Positions 1-7,062 are shown, counted from the first letter of the stretch. The stretch is 41,420 nt of DNA from Hyphomicrobiales bacterium (GCA_024236415.1 JACKKN010000025.1:1-41420); one strand, 5' to 3'. Numbers and translations are program-made. The notes: generated by a model from the sequence alone, not told the origin.

Positions 1-137
1 GTTTCAACCCTATTTCCCCATTGTCGCCGGTCGGTTTCGGTGGCCATGGCGCGGGTGCGAAGGCGGACCGGCCAAGAATCCCAGGGCCGGGCCGGAAAAC
101 TAAAATTTTACAGTCGGTTCGGTAAAATTTTCGTGAT

Positions 138-152
138 TTGTGCAGTGCACAA
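138..152. promoter_or_regulatory. 15-bp perfect palindrome upstream of phasin promoter (candidate PhaR site)
   Basis: TTGTGCAGTGCACAA is a perfect dyad (TTGTGCA-G-TGCACAA) just upstream of the -35 element. It carries TGC/GCA half-sites typical of the TGC-rich targets described for the PHA regulator PhaR. The regulator assignment is inference. Confidence 0.4.
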
Positions 153-159
153 CAAGTCC

Positions 160-188
160 TTGACGGGCGGGGTCCAATCGCGTTATCT
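160..188 (+). promoter_or_regulatory. sigma-70-type promoter of the phasin gene
   Basis: TTGACG at 160-165 and TTATCT at 183-188 are separated by exactly 17 bp, close to the housekeeping -35/-10 consensus. The predicted transcription start near 195 leaves a leader of about 95 nt before the phasin start at 290. It lies between two dyads that look like PhaR operators, which fits a PHA-regulated phasin gene. Called from sequence only. Confidence 0.5.
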
Positions 189-200
189 AGGAAAAATGGT

Positions 201-213
201 GCTGCAATGCAGC
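201..213. promoter_or_regulatory. candidate PhaR operator over the phasin transcription start
   Basis: GCTGCAATGCAGC is a perfect dyad containing CTGC-N3-GCAG, the form of operator reported for PhaR repressors of phasin genes in alphaproteobacteria. It sits 13-25 bp after the -10 element, where a bound repressor would block transcription start or early elongation. Confidence 0.5.
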
Positions 214-289
214 ATCGATGAACCCCCCTTAGAACACGTTGGGTGCCGCCTCCCCGGGCGGTTGCCACACCTGAATGGAGTTGCCTCAC

Positions 290-910
290 ATGACTGCCGT
301 CAAGAAGCCCGCCGTGAAGCGCGTGGCCAAACCGGCCGCCAGGCCCGCCGCCCGCGCCGCCGCCAAGCCCGCCGCCCGGGCCGCCGCCAAGCCCGCCCTC
401 GTCACCAGCCCGGTGGACGCCGTGGTCGCCGCCAGCAAGGAATCGGTCGAATCGGCCGTCAAGGCCGGCGCCGAGGCCGCCACCAAGAACTACGAGAAGG
501 TCGTCTCCCTGACCAAGGAGCAGGTGGACGTCGCCGCCAAGGCCGGTGTCGACGCCTTCAAGAACTACGGCGAATTCGCCGCCTACGGCCAGGCCGGCAT
601 GGACGCCATGGTCAAGTCCGGCGTGGTCCTGGCCAAGGGCCTGCAGGACCTGAACAAGGTCTGGTTCGACATGGCCCAGGCGTCCATGGAGATGAACGTG
701 GCCAACGCCAAGGCCCTGTTCTCGTGCAAGGACCCGGCCGAGGCCCTGAAGCTGCAGACCGAGATGGCCCGCGCCGGCTATGACCGCCTGATGGCCGACG
801 GCCAGAAGGTCACCGACCTGTCGGTGAAGCTGGCGACCGAGGTTTCGGCCCCCTTCGTCGGCCAGTTCAACAAGGCCGTCGAGACCATGTCCAAGCCCTT
901 CGCCGCCTGA
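290..910 (+). CDS. phasin family protein
   Basis: A 206-residue phasin of the PF09361 type, which coats polyhydroxyalkanoate granules in the cytoplasm. The body (from about residue 45) is alanine-rich amphipathic helix, with the family-like FKNYGEFAAYGQAGMDAMVKS stretch split over residues near 85-105 and an SVKLATE/PFVGQFNKAVE tail. The first 37 residues are an unusual Lys/Pro/Ala/Arg repeat (KPAAR/AAAKPAAR units) resembling histone-H1-like or PhaF-type basic tails, so nucleoid binding is possible. I chose ATG 290 because GGAG lies at 277-280, nine bases upstream; the in-frame ATG at 275 has no such site. A strong terminator follows. The upstream dyads suggest PhaR control. Confidence 0.85.
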   Translation: MTAVKKPAVKRVAKPAARPAARAAAKPAARAAAKPALVTSPVDAVVAASKESVESAVKAGAEAATKNYEKVVSLTKEQVDVAAKAGVDAFKNYGEFAAYGQAGMDAMVKSGVVLAKGLQDLNKVWFDMAQASMEMNVANAKALFSCKDPAEALKLQTEMARAGYDRLMADGQKVTDLSVKLATEVSAPFVGQFNKAVETMSKPFAA

Positions 911-967
911 CGCGGCGCCGCGGCTACTCGCTCCCGAGCTTTCCGGTCGCTCCGGTTGGCTCCCTCC

Positions 968-1001
968 CGGCCCGGTGGCCCTTGCCGCCGGGCCGTTTTT
1001 T
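968..1001 (+). terminator. rho-independent terminator after phasin
   Basis: An 11-bp stem (968-978 with 985-995, one G-T pair) with a 6-nt loop is followed by six T at 996-1001. It separates the phasin gene from the MBL hydrolase gene. Confidence 0.75.
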
Positions 1002-1079
1002 CGCGCCCGGCGCCAGGGCGCGCTTGTTCCGCCGGCGGCGCGCGCTAGACTTCTCCTCTGTCCACCAGGGGAGGGACCC

Positions 1080-2087
1080 ATGACCCAGCCGTCCGCCACC
1101 GCCGCCACCGCCGCCAGCGACGCCGCGCCGCGCGCCATCGACCGCGCCGAAGTCACGGTGCTGCTGGACAACTCCATCGACGTGTTCCTGAACGACACCG
1201 ACGAGGTGCGCCGGGCCAAGGTGCCCACCGACTTCCCCTGGGGCCAGCGCAAGGCCCTGATCGCCGAGCACGGGTTCTCGGTCATGGTCACCACCTACGA
1301 CGGCGGCCGGACGCGGCGCCTGCTGTTCGACGCCGGCATGACCGTGCACGGCCTGTCCCACAACCTGGACGTCCTGGGCCTCAGGCCCGCCGACTTCGAG
1401 TGCGTGGTCATCAGCCACGGCCACGTCGACCACACCCAGGGCCTAATCGGCGTCATCGAGCGCCAGATGGAGCTGGGAATGGACGGCTGGAACGTGCCCA
1501 TCCACCTGCACCCCGACGCCTTCCGCAACCGGCGCAGCGAGATGCCCGACGGCACCGTGCGCGGCATGCCGCCCATGGACCGCGGCTGGCTGGAGGCCCG
1601 CGGCGTGCGCTTCGTCGAGAGCCGCGGCCCGACCCTGCTGCTGGGCGGCACGGTGCTGGCCACCGGCGAGATCGCCCGCACCAGCGACTTCGAGCGCGGC
1701 TTCCCCGTGCACAAGGCCGAGGTCGACGGGGAATGGCAGCCGGACCCCGAGCTGCACGACGACCAGGCCCTGGTCATGAACGTGCGCGACAAGGGCCTGG
1801 TGGTGGTCACCGGCTGTTGCCACTCGGGCGCCGTCAACACCCTGCGCCATGCCCAGCGGGTGACCGGGGTCGAGACCGTGCACGCCCTGCTGGGCGGCCT
1901 GCACCTGACCGGCAAGCTGTTCGAGCCCATCATCGGCCCGACGGTGGCCGAGCTGAAGAAGATCGGCCCCAAGTGCCTGCTGGCCGGCCACTGCACCGGC
2001 TGGAAGGCCAGCCACACCCTGGCCAACGAGATGCCCGACAGCTACCTGCCCACCAGCGTCGGCACCACCCTGGTGGTGGGGGCCTAG
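1080..2087 (+). CDS. MBL-fold metallohydrolase
   Basis: A 335-residue cytoplasmic metallo-beta-lactamase-fold hydrolase. The metal-binding signature HGHVDH is at residues 113-118, preceded by the LLFDAGM strand-loop and followed by VTGCCHSG and a GGLHL segment. This arrangement resembles the MBL group related to methanopterin-type (ribofuranosylaminobenzene 5'-phosphate synthase-like) enzymes and phosphodiesterases, but the substrate cannot be read from sequence. ATG 1080 has GGGGAGGGA just upstream. The N-terminus (about 20 Thr/Ala-rich residues) is low complexity and not a signal peptide. It appears monocistronic: a terminator precedes it and a 344-nt gap follows. Confidence 0.8.
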   Translation: MTQPSATAATAASDAAPRAIDRAEVTVLLDNSIDVFLNDTDEVRRAKVPTDFPWGQRKALIAEHGFSVMVTTYDGGRTRRLLFDAGMTVHGLSHNLDVLGLRPADFECVVISHGHVDHTQGLIGVIERQMELGMDGWNVPIHLHPDAFRNRRSEMPDGTVRGMPPMDRGWLEARGVRFVESRGPTLLLGGTVLATGEIARTSDFERGFPVHKAEVDGEWQPDPELHDDQALVMNVRDKGLVVVTGCCHSGAVNTLRHAQRVTGVETVHALLGGLHLTGKLFEPIIGPTVAELKKIGPKCLLAGHCTGWKASHTLANEMPDSYLPTSVGTTLVVGA

Positions 2088-2328
2088 GCCGACCGGCCGC
2101 GGGCGCCGATGTGCGACCGCGGCGACGGATCGGACTGGGGGGCGGGGCGCGGCCGGCGGGATCGTGGATCGGCCTCGAGGCGATGGCGCACGCCCCCGGC
2201 GGCGAAGGACGGTCAACCTCGCAAAACGCCCAGACGCCTTGCACCGCTGTCGGAGGAATTTACGACTCGACGCCTGGGCCGCCACCCCTTTTTCAGAATA
2301 ATCGTGAGAATACAGAATATTAGGAATT

Positions 2329-2344
2329 TAGCACAATTTTTGCA
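2329..2344 (+). promoter_or_regulatory. sigma-54-like promoter before the PEP-CTERM gene
   Basis: TAGCACAATTTTTGCA matches the -24/-12 consensus TGGCACR-N4-TTGCW at every defined base except one G of the -24 GG. It lies 88 bp before the start at 2432, in an AT-rich stretch (2287-2350) of an otherwise GC-rich gap. PEP-CTERM/exosortase systems are often tied to RpoN-dependent PrsK/PrsR regulation, so the match is plausible, but the broken GG lowers confidence. Confidence 0.35.
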
Positions 2345-2431
2345 TGGGTATCTGGAATTGGGGAGTCCGACGACTCCCGCGAACCCATTGAGCCATTTGC
2401 GCCTTTTGCATCACACCCGTGGAGCGGTTTC

Positions 2432-3166
2432 ATGAATCTGAGGAATCCCCTGTCGCTGGGAATGGCGGCCCTCGTGTCGCTCATCGCCTTGCCCGCCCAT
2501 GCCGCGCCGGTCGTCCTGACCGCGGACGCGGACACCTACACGCGCGCCGGCGTCAGCGCCGGGAGCGCTGAGAACCTCGATGTACGGGGGTTCGGCGGCG
2601 GCGACTTCGTTGCCTACGTCCGCTTCGACCTGTCAGGCGTGGTGGGCGCGCTGACCAGCGCGATTCTCACGCTTCACGAAACCGCCGGATCGAGGAACGA
2701 CGGCATCACGACGGGACGCAACCAGGTATATGGCTTGACCAACGCGGCCGGCAATACGCCCCAGAACTGGGACGAGTCCGTCGATCTAGATCCAGGGGCC
2801 GAGTACGACAATACGGGCGGCAACAACATCGACGTCGCACAGGTCTTCAATCTCGACGCCGACGCGGGCGCCAACGTGACCGAGGTCGTTCCCGGGACCG
2901 ACGACATCGACGTGACGATCAGCGGACCGGACCTGCTCGCGTTCCTGAATAGCCGGATCGCCGACGGTGGACTGGCGACCTTCATCCTCAGCATCGACGC
3001 GGACAATCGCGGCTACGGTTTCGCGTCGCGCGAAAACAGCGATGCCGACATCAGGCCGACATTGTCCCTCATGACCTCGTCCAGCGTTCCCGAGCCCGGC
3101 ACGCTGGCCCTTTTCGGTTTGGGCCTCGCCGGCCTCGGCCTCGCACGGCGGCGGAAGGCGTCGTAG
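2432..3166 (+). CDS. PEP-CTERM sorting domain protein with a DNRLRE-like domain
   Basis: A 244-residue exported protein. Residues 1-25 form a signal peptide with an AHA-A cleavage site. The mature part begins with VVLTADADTYTRAG and continues as a beta-rich domain (AYVRFDLSGV, AILTLHETAG, FILSIDADNRGYGFASRE) typical of the DNRLRE/CBM96-like carbohydrate-associated fold. The C-terminus has VPEP at about 219-222, a hydrophobic glycine-rich helix and an RRRK tail: a PEP-CTERM signal recognised by exosortase EpsH/XrtA-type enzymes. Such proteins usually end up in extracellular polysaccharide or biofilm matrix. No exosortase is in the window, but an exosortase-associated acyltransferase is at 31608-32411. 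Start chosen at ATG 2432, preceded by GGAGCGG. Confidence 0.88.
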   Translation: MNLRNPLSLGMAALVSLIALPAHAAPVVLTADADTYTRAGVSAGSAENLDVRGFGGGDFVAYVRFDLSGVVGALTSAILTLHETAGSRNDGITTGRNQVYGLTNAAGNTPQNWDESVDLDPGAEYDNTGGNNIDVAQVFNLDADAGANVTEVVPGTDDIDVTISGPDLLAFLNSRIADGGLATFILSIDADNRGYGFASRENSDADIRPTLSLMTSSSVPEPGTLALFGLGLAGLGLARRRKAS

Positions 3167-3205
3167 GCGCCCCGGGACCCGCGCCAGGGCCAAAAGTCGG
3201 CGCCC

Positions 3206-3259
3206 GGCACCCTTTTGTCGCAAAGACACCGGTACTGTCTTAAAGTTGCAAAAGGTGCC
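3206..3259. repeat. nested hairpin (REP-like) element
   Basis: Outer arms GGCACCCTTTTG (3206-3217) and CAAAAGGTGCC (3249-3259) pair with one bulged C. Inside, AAGACA (3223-3228) and TGTCTT (3236-3241) pair around a centre with ACCGGT. Two nested stems within 54 bp are typical of REP/RAYT-type palindromic elements rather than a terminator; there is no T-run. It separates the PEP-CTERM gene from a hydrolase remnant. Confidence 0.5.
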
Positions 3260-3358
3260 AGGAACCATTTCTGCAAGGTGACGTATGACTCCGAGGCGAC
3301 CAGGGATGCGGTGGCCGGAATGCGGGCGTTCCTTGCCGATCACCTCGACGGGGGCTGA
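3242..3358 (+). pseudogene. 3' remnant of a dienelactone-hydrolase-like gene
   Basis: The frame ending in TGA at 3356-3358 reads HFCKVTYDSEATRDAVAG and then MRAFLADHLDGG. This resembles the last 25-30 residues of dienelactone hydrolase (alpha/beta hydrolase) proteins, where a YDxxAxxDA helix precedes a terminal FLxxHL helix. There is no start codon or upstream domain: the similarity stops at the hairpin repeat at 3206-3259. Read as a gene end left after a rearrangement. The assignment rests on a short stretch and is tentative. Confidence 0.35.
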
Positions 3359-3392
3359 AGACCGACGTCCGGTGGGGGCGTGAGGGTCCGGG

Positions 3393-4124
3393 ATGGGCCG
3401 CCTGTATGACACCATCGGCCTCAATTACGCCGACCTGCGCCGGCCCGACCCGCGCATCGCGCGGCGGATCGACGCCGCCCTGGGCGACGCGGAAACGGTC
3501 CTGAACCTGGGCGCCGGGGCCGGGTCCTACGAGCCCGCCGGCCGCCGTCTGACCGCGGTCGAGCCGTCGGCCCGCATGGTCGCCCAGCGCCCGCCGTCGG
3601 CCGCCGCAGTCGTCCGTGGCGGCGCCGAGGACCTGCCCTTCGCCGACGGCACCTTCGACGCCGCCATGGCGGTCCTGACCATCCACCACTGGTCCGACCA
3701 GGCCCGGGGCGTGGCCGAGATGCGGCGGGTGACCCGGGGCAAGGTCGTGTTCCTGACCTACGACCCGGCGTTCCGCGGCTTCTGGCTGGCCGACTATTTC
3801 CCGGCCCTGGTCACCCTGGACGAGGGCCAGATGCCCACCCTGGCCGATTTCGAGACCTGGCTCGGCCCGGTGCGGGTGTCGCCGGTGCCCATCCCCCACG
3901 ATTGCAGCGACGGCTTCCTGGCCGCCTACTGGCGCCGCCCGGCCGCCTACCTGGACCGGCGGGTCCGCTCCGCCATGTCGTCGTTCTGGGCCCTGGGCGA
4001 CGTCTCCCCGGGGCTGGCCCGCCTGGCCGCCGACCTGGACAGCGGCGCCTGGGACCGCCGCCACGCCGACCTTCTGGCCCTGGACGCCCTCGACTGCGGC
4101 TACCGCCTGGTGGAGAGCGGGTGA
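3393..4124 (+). CDS. class I SAM-dependent methyltransferase
   Basis: A 243-residue cytoplasmic methyltransferase of the Methyltransf_11/UbiE-like class. The SAM-binding motif I is VLNLGAGAGSYE at about 36-47. The acidic loop motif follows as TAVEPS, then GGAEDLPFADGTFDAAMAVLTIHHW around 77-100, and a post-III VFLTYDP strand. No substrate is evident; the divergent C-terminal half (YFPALVTLDEGQMPTLADFE, GFLAAYWRRP) resembles many small-molecule methyltransferases of unknown substrate. ATG 3393 follows GGGTCCGGG, a modest ribosome site. It marks the edge of the GC-rich core: base composition drops sharply after its stop. Confidence 0.8.
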   Translation: MGRLYDTIGLNYADLRRPDPRIARRIDAALGDAETVLNLGAGAGSYEPAGRRLTAVEPSARMVAQRPPSAAAVVRGGAEDLPFADGTFDAAMAVLTIHHWSDQARGVAEMRRVTRGKVVFLTYDPAFRGFWLADYFPALVTLDEGQMPTLADFETWLGPVRVSPVPIPHDCSDGFLAAYWRRPAAYLDRRVRSAMSSFWALGDVSPGLARLAADLDSGAWDRRHADLLALDALDCGYRLVESG

Positions 4125-4236
4125 GGGGTCCCCGCCGTTACAGCAACCACGAAATCGACGACGCGGAGCAGGCCTCCGTCGCCATCAAGGGCGCCGAAGG
4201 CAAGCGCCTCACTTACAATCAACCTACTAGGTAAGC
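4125..4236 (+). other. transition region with an open frame but no identifiable gene
   Basis: A frame open to TAA at 4232-4234 reads RRYSNHEIDDAEQ and IKGAEGKRLTYNQPTR. It has no start of its own and may be the tail of a lost gene. GC content falls here from about 70% to about 50%, marking the left edge of an AT-rich insert. I cannot name the source gene. Confidence 0.25.
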
Positions 4237-4401
4237 CTAAACTTCGCGTGCTACCTTACGACGAGGTTTTACAGAAGCTTCTTTCCCGTCGCCCTTAATC
4301 TTTTTGGTCTTGGGCTCTGGTGAAGTGTTCAGCGCGCGGCGCAGGGCGGCATCCCTGCGTTGCTCCACTGCATCGTCGCAACTTTTCTGTTGATCCGGCA
4401 T
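4237..4401 (-). CDS. small conserved-type hypothetical protein (54 aa)
   Basis: An ATG at 4401-4399 opens a 54-codon frame ending in TAG at 4239-4237. The product begins MPDQQKSCDDAVEQRRDAAL and continues RRALNTSPEPKTKK with a basic tail KPRRKVAREV. The RRDxALRRALNTxPxP core followed by a Lys-rich tail is a pattern I recognise from short uncharacterised proteins common in alphaproteobacterial accessory regions. No membrane segment or signal is visible; a small soluble, basic protein. Its start codon is only 11 bp from the divergent GTG start of the neighbouring MltR-like gene, so the two must overlap in promoter or leader. Function unknown. Confidence 0.5.
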   Translation of the reverse strand: MPDQQKSCDDAVEQRRDAALRRALNTSPEPKTKKIKGDGKEASVKPRRKVAREV

Positions 4402-4412
4402 GAGGTTCCCAA

Positions 4413-4922
4413 GTGCCTATATTCAAAAAACCCATAGACATAAAACTTTTCGAGGAACTCGCCCACGACAATGACCGCGCTGTTGCAATTGTCGGGGCCA
4501 CAATAGTCGAGTACTCCCTCGGCAGGGCCATGCTATCACACATGGTGAAACTTTCGAACACCGCCAAGGATCGCGTCTTTAAGGGGCGCGGCCCCCTCGC
4601 AAGCCTTTCAGCAAAAATAGAAGTATCATATTGCTTTGGATTGATCGGCCCTAAGACTCGTGAAGATTTAAACAGAATAAAGGATATAAGAAACCAGTTC
4701 GCCCATTCAGAACGCGCAGGATTAGATTTTAACGATGACGTTATAAGCGGCTACTGCCAATCAATGTTCTTAATCGATAACTTTGGGTATCCGCTACATT
4801 GGCCTCTTCCAACAGACCGAACATCTCCAAGGTCTCGATTCTTGCACACCATATCCCTGGTATCCAGCCAACTTGAGGGGGCAGTTATTAGCACTGAAAT
4901 GCCTACAGCTATCAGGACGTAA
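4413..4922 (+). CDS. MltR-like (mannitol repressor family/DUF4145-type) protein
   Basis: A 169-residue helical protein. Residues 13-24 (FEELAHDNDRAV), 61-78 (PLASLSAKIEVSYCFGLI) and 89-99 (IKDIRNQFAHS) match the conserved blocks of MltR-type proteins: an ESDRGAAL-like helix, a PLxSFSSRIxLAYxLGLI helix and IRNxFAHS. In E. coli MltR represses mannitol uptake genes, but most family members in mobile regions have unknown roles; there are no mannitol genes here. The start is GTG 4413 with GAGG at 4402-4405; a TGA at 4401 rules out an earlier start. Codon use is AT-richer than the flanks (ATA, AAA, TTA present), which points to recent acquisition. Confidence 0.6.
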   Translation: MPIFKKPIDIKLFEELAHDNDRAVAIVGATIVEYSLGRAMLSHMVKLSNTAKDRVFKGRGPLASLSAKIEVSYCFGLIGPKTREDLNRIKDIRNQFAHSERAGLDFNDDVISGYCQSMFLIDNFGYPLHWPLPTDRTSPRSRFLHTISLVSSQLEGAVISTEMPTAIRT

Positions 4923-5064
4923 GCCTTTTCGTCCGGCGCGTTCTTTCCATCGCAATGTAAATATTCCGAATGACTTCCCGGTCTAGATCAAAAACACACT
5001 CACGGCCCGCCTCCACCATCTCCGGCGTGACCTCGATTTCCTCTAGCGCTGGCCTGTCGCCCAT
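4912..5064 (-). CDS. small hypothetical protein (50 aa)
   Basis: ATG at 5064-5062 opens a 50-residue frame ending TGA at 4914-4912. It reads MGDRPALEEIEVTPEM, then VEAGRECVFDLDREVIRNIY and IAMERTRRTKRLTS. The [IV]TPEMxEAG ... VIRxIYxAMExxR framework is one I recognise from short uncharacterised alphaproteobacterial proteins. It overlaps the 3' end of the MltR-like gene tail-to-tail by 11 bp. The ribosome site (GGGTGA, six bases before ATG) is weak. Soluble, acidic first half and basic end. It shares the low-GC composition of its neighbour. Function unknown. Confidence 0.5.
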   Translation of the reverse strand: MGDRPALEEIEVTPEMVEAGRECVFDLDREVIRNIYIAMERTRRTKRLTS

Positions 5065-5598
5065 TTCTATCACCCGGAGTCGCGTGTGTTAAGTATACAA
5101 TTGGGAAAAAAATCACGTAATTTTTCGAAAATCCTTGAAATTCTGATTTCATAAGAATATTTCCTGTTTTTCGGCGGTGCGGGGGAACACGGATGAACAC
5201 GGATTTCGACACGGATGAACACGGATGGGGGCGGAAGGTCGCGGCGTCCTCAGCGTCCTCCGCGTCCTCCGCGTCCTCCGCGGTTAAACCTTCAAACCGC
5301 GGGGGACGCGGAGGGATGCCGCGGGGAAGGTTCCCCCGCTCACCCCGTCGTCCCGGCGCCGGCGGGGGCCAGCCCCTCACCCTGGCCCTCTCCCTCGAGG
5401 GAGAGGGAAGGCCACCCCGCTTCGGCGCCACCTGCCCACGCCGTCCGCGAGAGGGCCACGGCGCGATCGAGCCGCCGCGTCCCCTCTCCCTCGAGGGAGA
5501 GGGACAGGGTGAGGGGCGCGGTCGCGTCCGATCCGTCGTGTCCTCGAAACGGAAGATTCCCTGTCCTTCCGTGTCCCCCGGCACCACCCCGCAGACAA
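5065..5598. repeat. gene-free repetitive region
   Basis: No credible gene. An AT-rich block (5085-5175) is followed by two copies of an 18-bp direct repeat, ACACGGATGAACACGGAT, at 5187-5204 and 5209-5226. Four 9-bp GCGTCCTC(A/C) units lie at 5244-5279, and an 8-bp hairpin CCGCGGTT/AACCGCGG follows at about 5278-5302. A long plus-strand frame here is repeat-driven (Ala-Ser-Ser runs) and is not accepted as a gene. The insertion sequence has landed at the right edge. Confidence 0.6.
5372..5517. repeat. inverted pair of 22-bp palindromic repeats
   Basis: Two perfect 22-bp palindromes (half-site CCCTCTCCCTC) lie at 5386-5407 and 5482-5503. Each has an outer arm: CCCCTCACCCTG precedes the first and CAGGGTGAGGGG follows the second, so the two 36-bp units are in inverted orientation. 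This BIME-like arrangement is characteristic of dispersed palindromic repeats in GC-rich proteobacteria. Confidence 0.65.
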
Positions 5599-5611
5599 AA
5601 ATGACGACAGA

Positions 5612-7062
5612 TGAGCCTCTTGCAGAATTCGAGCTTGATGCGGGGTGTTTTTTTGATTGGCTTGCGGGTGCGGCAACGAAGGCCTCTCGGATTTGCGCAA
5701 TCGGGTTGGATTTTGCCACGCGGTGCGGGTTTGCGGCGCGTTCAGGCCAAGTCGGTCCGGCTGCGTCCCCTCGGAAGAGGTCGCGTGATGTTGGCGCCCG
5801 GGAGGCTCCGGGTTACGGAACCAGACGCATCAATTGATCGACAGTCAACGCCAGGATGCCGAACATCAGGTGGCACATCACCTTGTCGTGGCCGCGGACG
5901 CGAACCGTGCGGCCGCCGAAGTCGTCCTTGAGCCGGGCGTTGACCGCTCGGCGGCCGTGCGCTCGCCATAGCGGATCTTCTCCGCGGTCTGGTATCCGGC
6001 GTGCCGGCGCCGTTCCGCCTCGAGGCCAGTTCCGCTTGCGCTCGGCCTTGCCCCAGGGGTTGGCCTCGATGATCGGGACGTGGCCGAGAGATCGGCTATG
6101 GTCCTTGATCTCGCCGACGTCGTAGGCACTGTCCATCAGGTCATACAGGCTCCTCACACGCCGCGCCGCCGTGAGGGTCGCCAGCGGGATCGCCGCTTGG
6201 CTGTCGTGCAGCGACGCCGCGCTCAGCAGGGCGCTCAGCGGCACCATGCCGTCGGCCACATCCAGGTGCAGCTTATAGCCGGTCCAACTGCTCCTGTAGC
6301 CCTTGGCGCTGCGCTTGGTGCCGACGGCGCAGTGCCGCGGCAGGTCGGCCAGCATCTCCTCGAGGGTCATGTCCAGTTGGCGCTCCAGGCGCCGCCGCGC
6401 CGCAGCGCCTCCTCGCCCTGCGCGGCCGACCGCGCCCGCGCTTCGGCTTGCCAGGCAACGCCGCCGGCTTCTCGCGCGCTCGATCGCCGTGCTGTCCCGC
6501 GAGACGTGGCCGACCAGCCGCTCCGCGTGGGTGCTTTCGATCAACGCCTGGTGCAGGCGGCTCGGCAGGGCACTCCGCGCGAACTCGGCAAAAGCCCGCG
6601 AGAAGGTCGACTCGCTGGGCACCGACCCCAGGCGCTCCCAGCCGCAAAGCCGGCGCAAGGTCTTGTCAACCGAGAGCCGCTCGATCAGCAGGCCGGTCGT
6701 CGGCAGGTTGAACACCGCCTTGGCGACGAAGGCACGGGCCAGAGCCGCACGGTCCGAAGGCGGACAGCCGGCGCCGCCACGCCGGTAGGGCAGAAACGCC
6801 TCCACCCCGACCACATCAAGCACCGTGACCAACCGTCGGTGGCGATCCCCAAGTGGGCCCAGTTCCTCTTCCAGCCACGGGAACAGTTGGCCTTGCAGCC
6901 GTTGCCAGCAAGCTGTTAACGTCTTTCTCAGAGGCATCCTCCGCAGTCCCTTCCAGTGGTTGTTCCGCAAAACAAGCCTACTGGAACAAGACTGCGGAGG
7001 CCCTCGGAAACCGCCCCAATCCCCAAAATTCCACGCGCCTCGGCAATTCTGCAAGAGGCTCA
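5612..7062 (-). mobile_element. insertion sequence with DDE transposase (IS5/IS1182-like)
   Basis: The element is bounded by perfect 18-bp inverted repeats, TGAGCCTCTTGCAGAATT at 5612-5629 and its complement at 7045-7062, giving about 1.45 kb. The similarity extends weakly inward (a T-rich run followed by GATTGG in both ends). AAATGACGACA occurs just outside both ends (5599-5609 and 7062-7072), suggesting target duplication, although it is 2-3 bp out of register on the left and is itself nearly palindromic. One transposase gene is on the minus strand, with 183 bp between its stop and the left end. The family is inferred from the transposase; no IS name is claimed. Confidence 0.75.
5813..6937 (-). 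pseudogene. DDE transposase, frame-damaged
   Basis: A 374-codon frame from ATG 6937 opens MPLRKTLTACWQRLQGQL and contains AFVAKAVFNLPTTGLLIERL, the first catalytic Asp in VSRDSTAIE, the second in YDLMDSAYDV, and ends HLMFGILALTVDQLMRL. Two inner stretches are out of frame. Around 6360-6470 the neighbouring frame gives EKPAALPGKPKRGRGRPRR, as expected for the linker. Around 5945-6030 the neighbouring frame gives LEAERRRHAGYQTAEKIRYG then ERTAAER. That segment supplies the Y(2)R(3)E part of the Y(2)R(3)E(6)K signature, while the K (VNARLK) is in the main frame. The open frame therefore lacks the catalytic Glu. Probably inactive unless the shifts are sequencing errors. Confidence 0.7.

Noticed and set aside
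3902..4234. A 110-codon frame across the end of the methyltransferase gene
   Set aside because: Its first part is a shadow of the methyltransferase gene; only the last 33 codons are outside it and are listed as an open but unidentified tail.
5244..5279. CRISPR-like array
   Set aside because: The units are directly adjoining 9-bp repeats without spacers; they are a simple tandem repeat.
5193..5837. Plus-strand frame of 214 codons through the repeat region
   Set aside because: Its sequence is dictated by the 9-bp and palindromic repeats (Ala-Ser-Ser runs) and it runs into the IS; no ribosome site or similarity.
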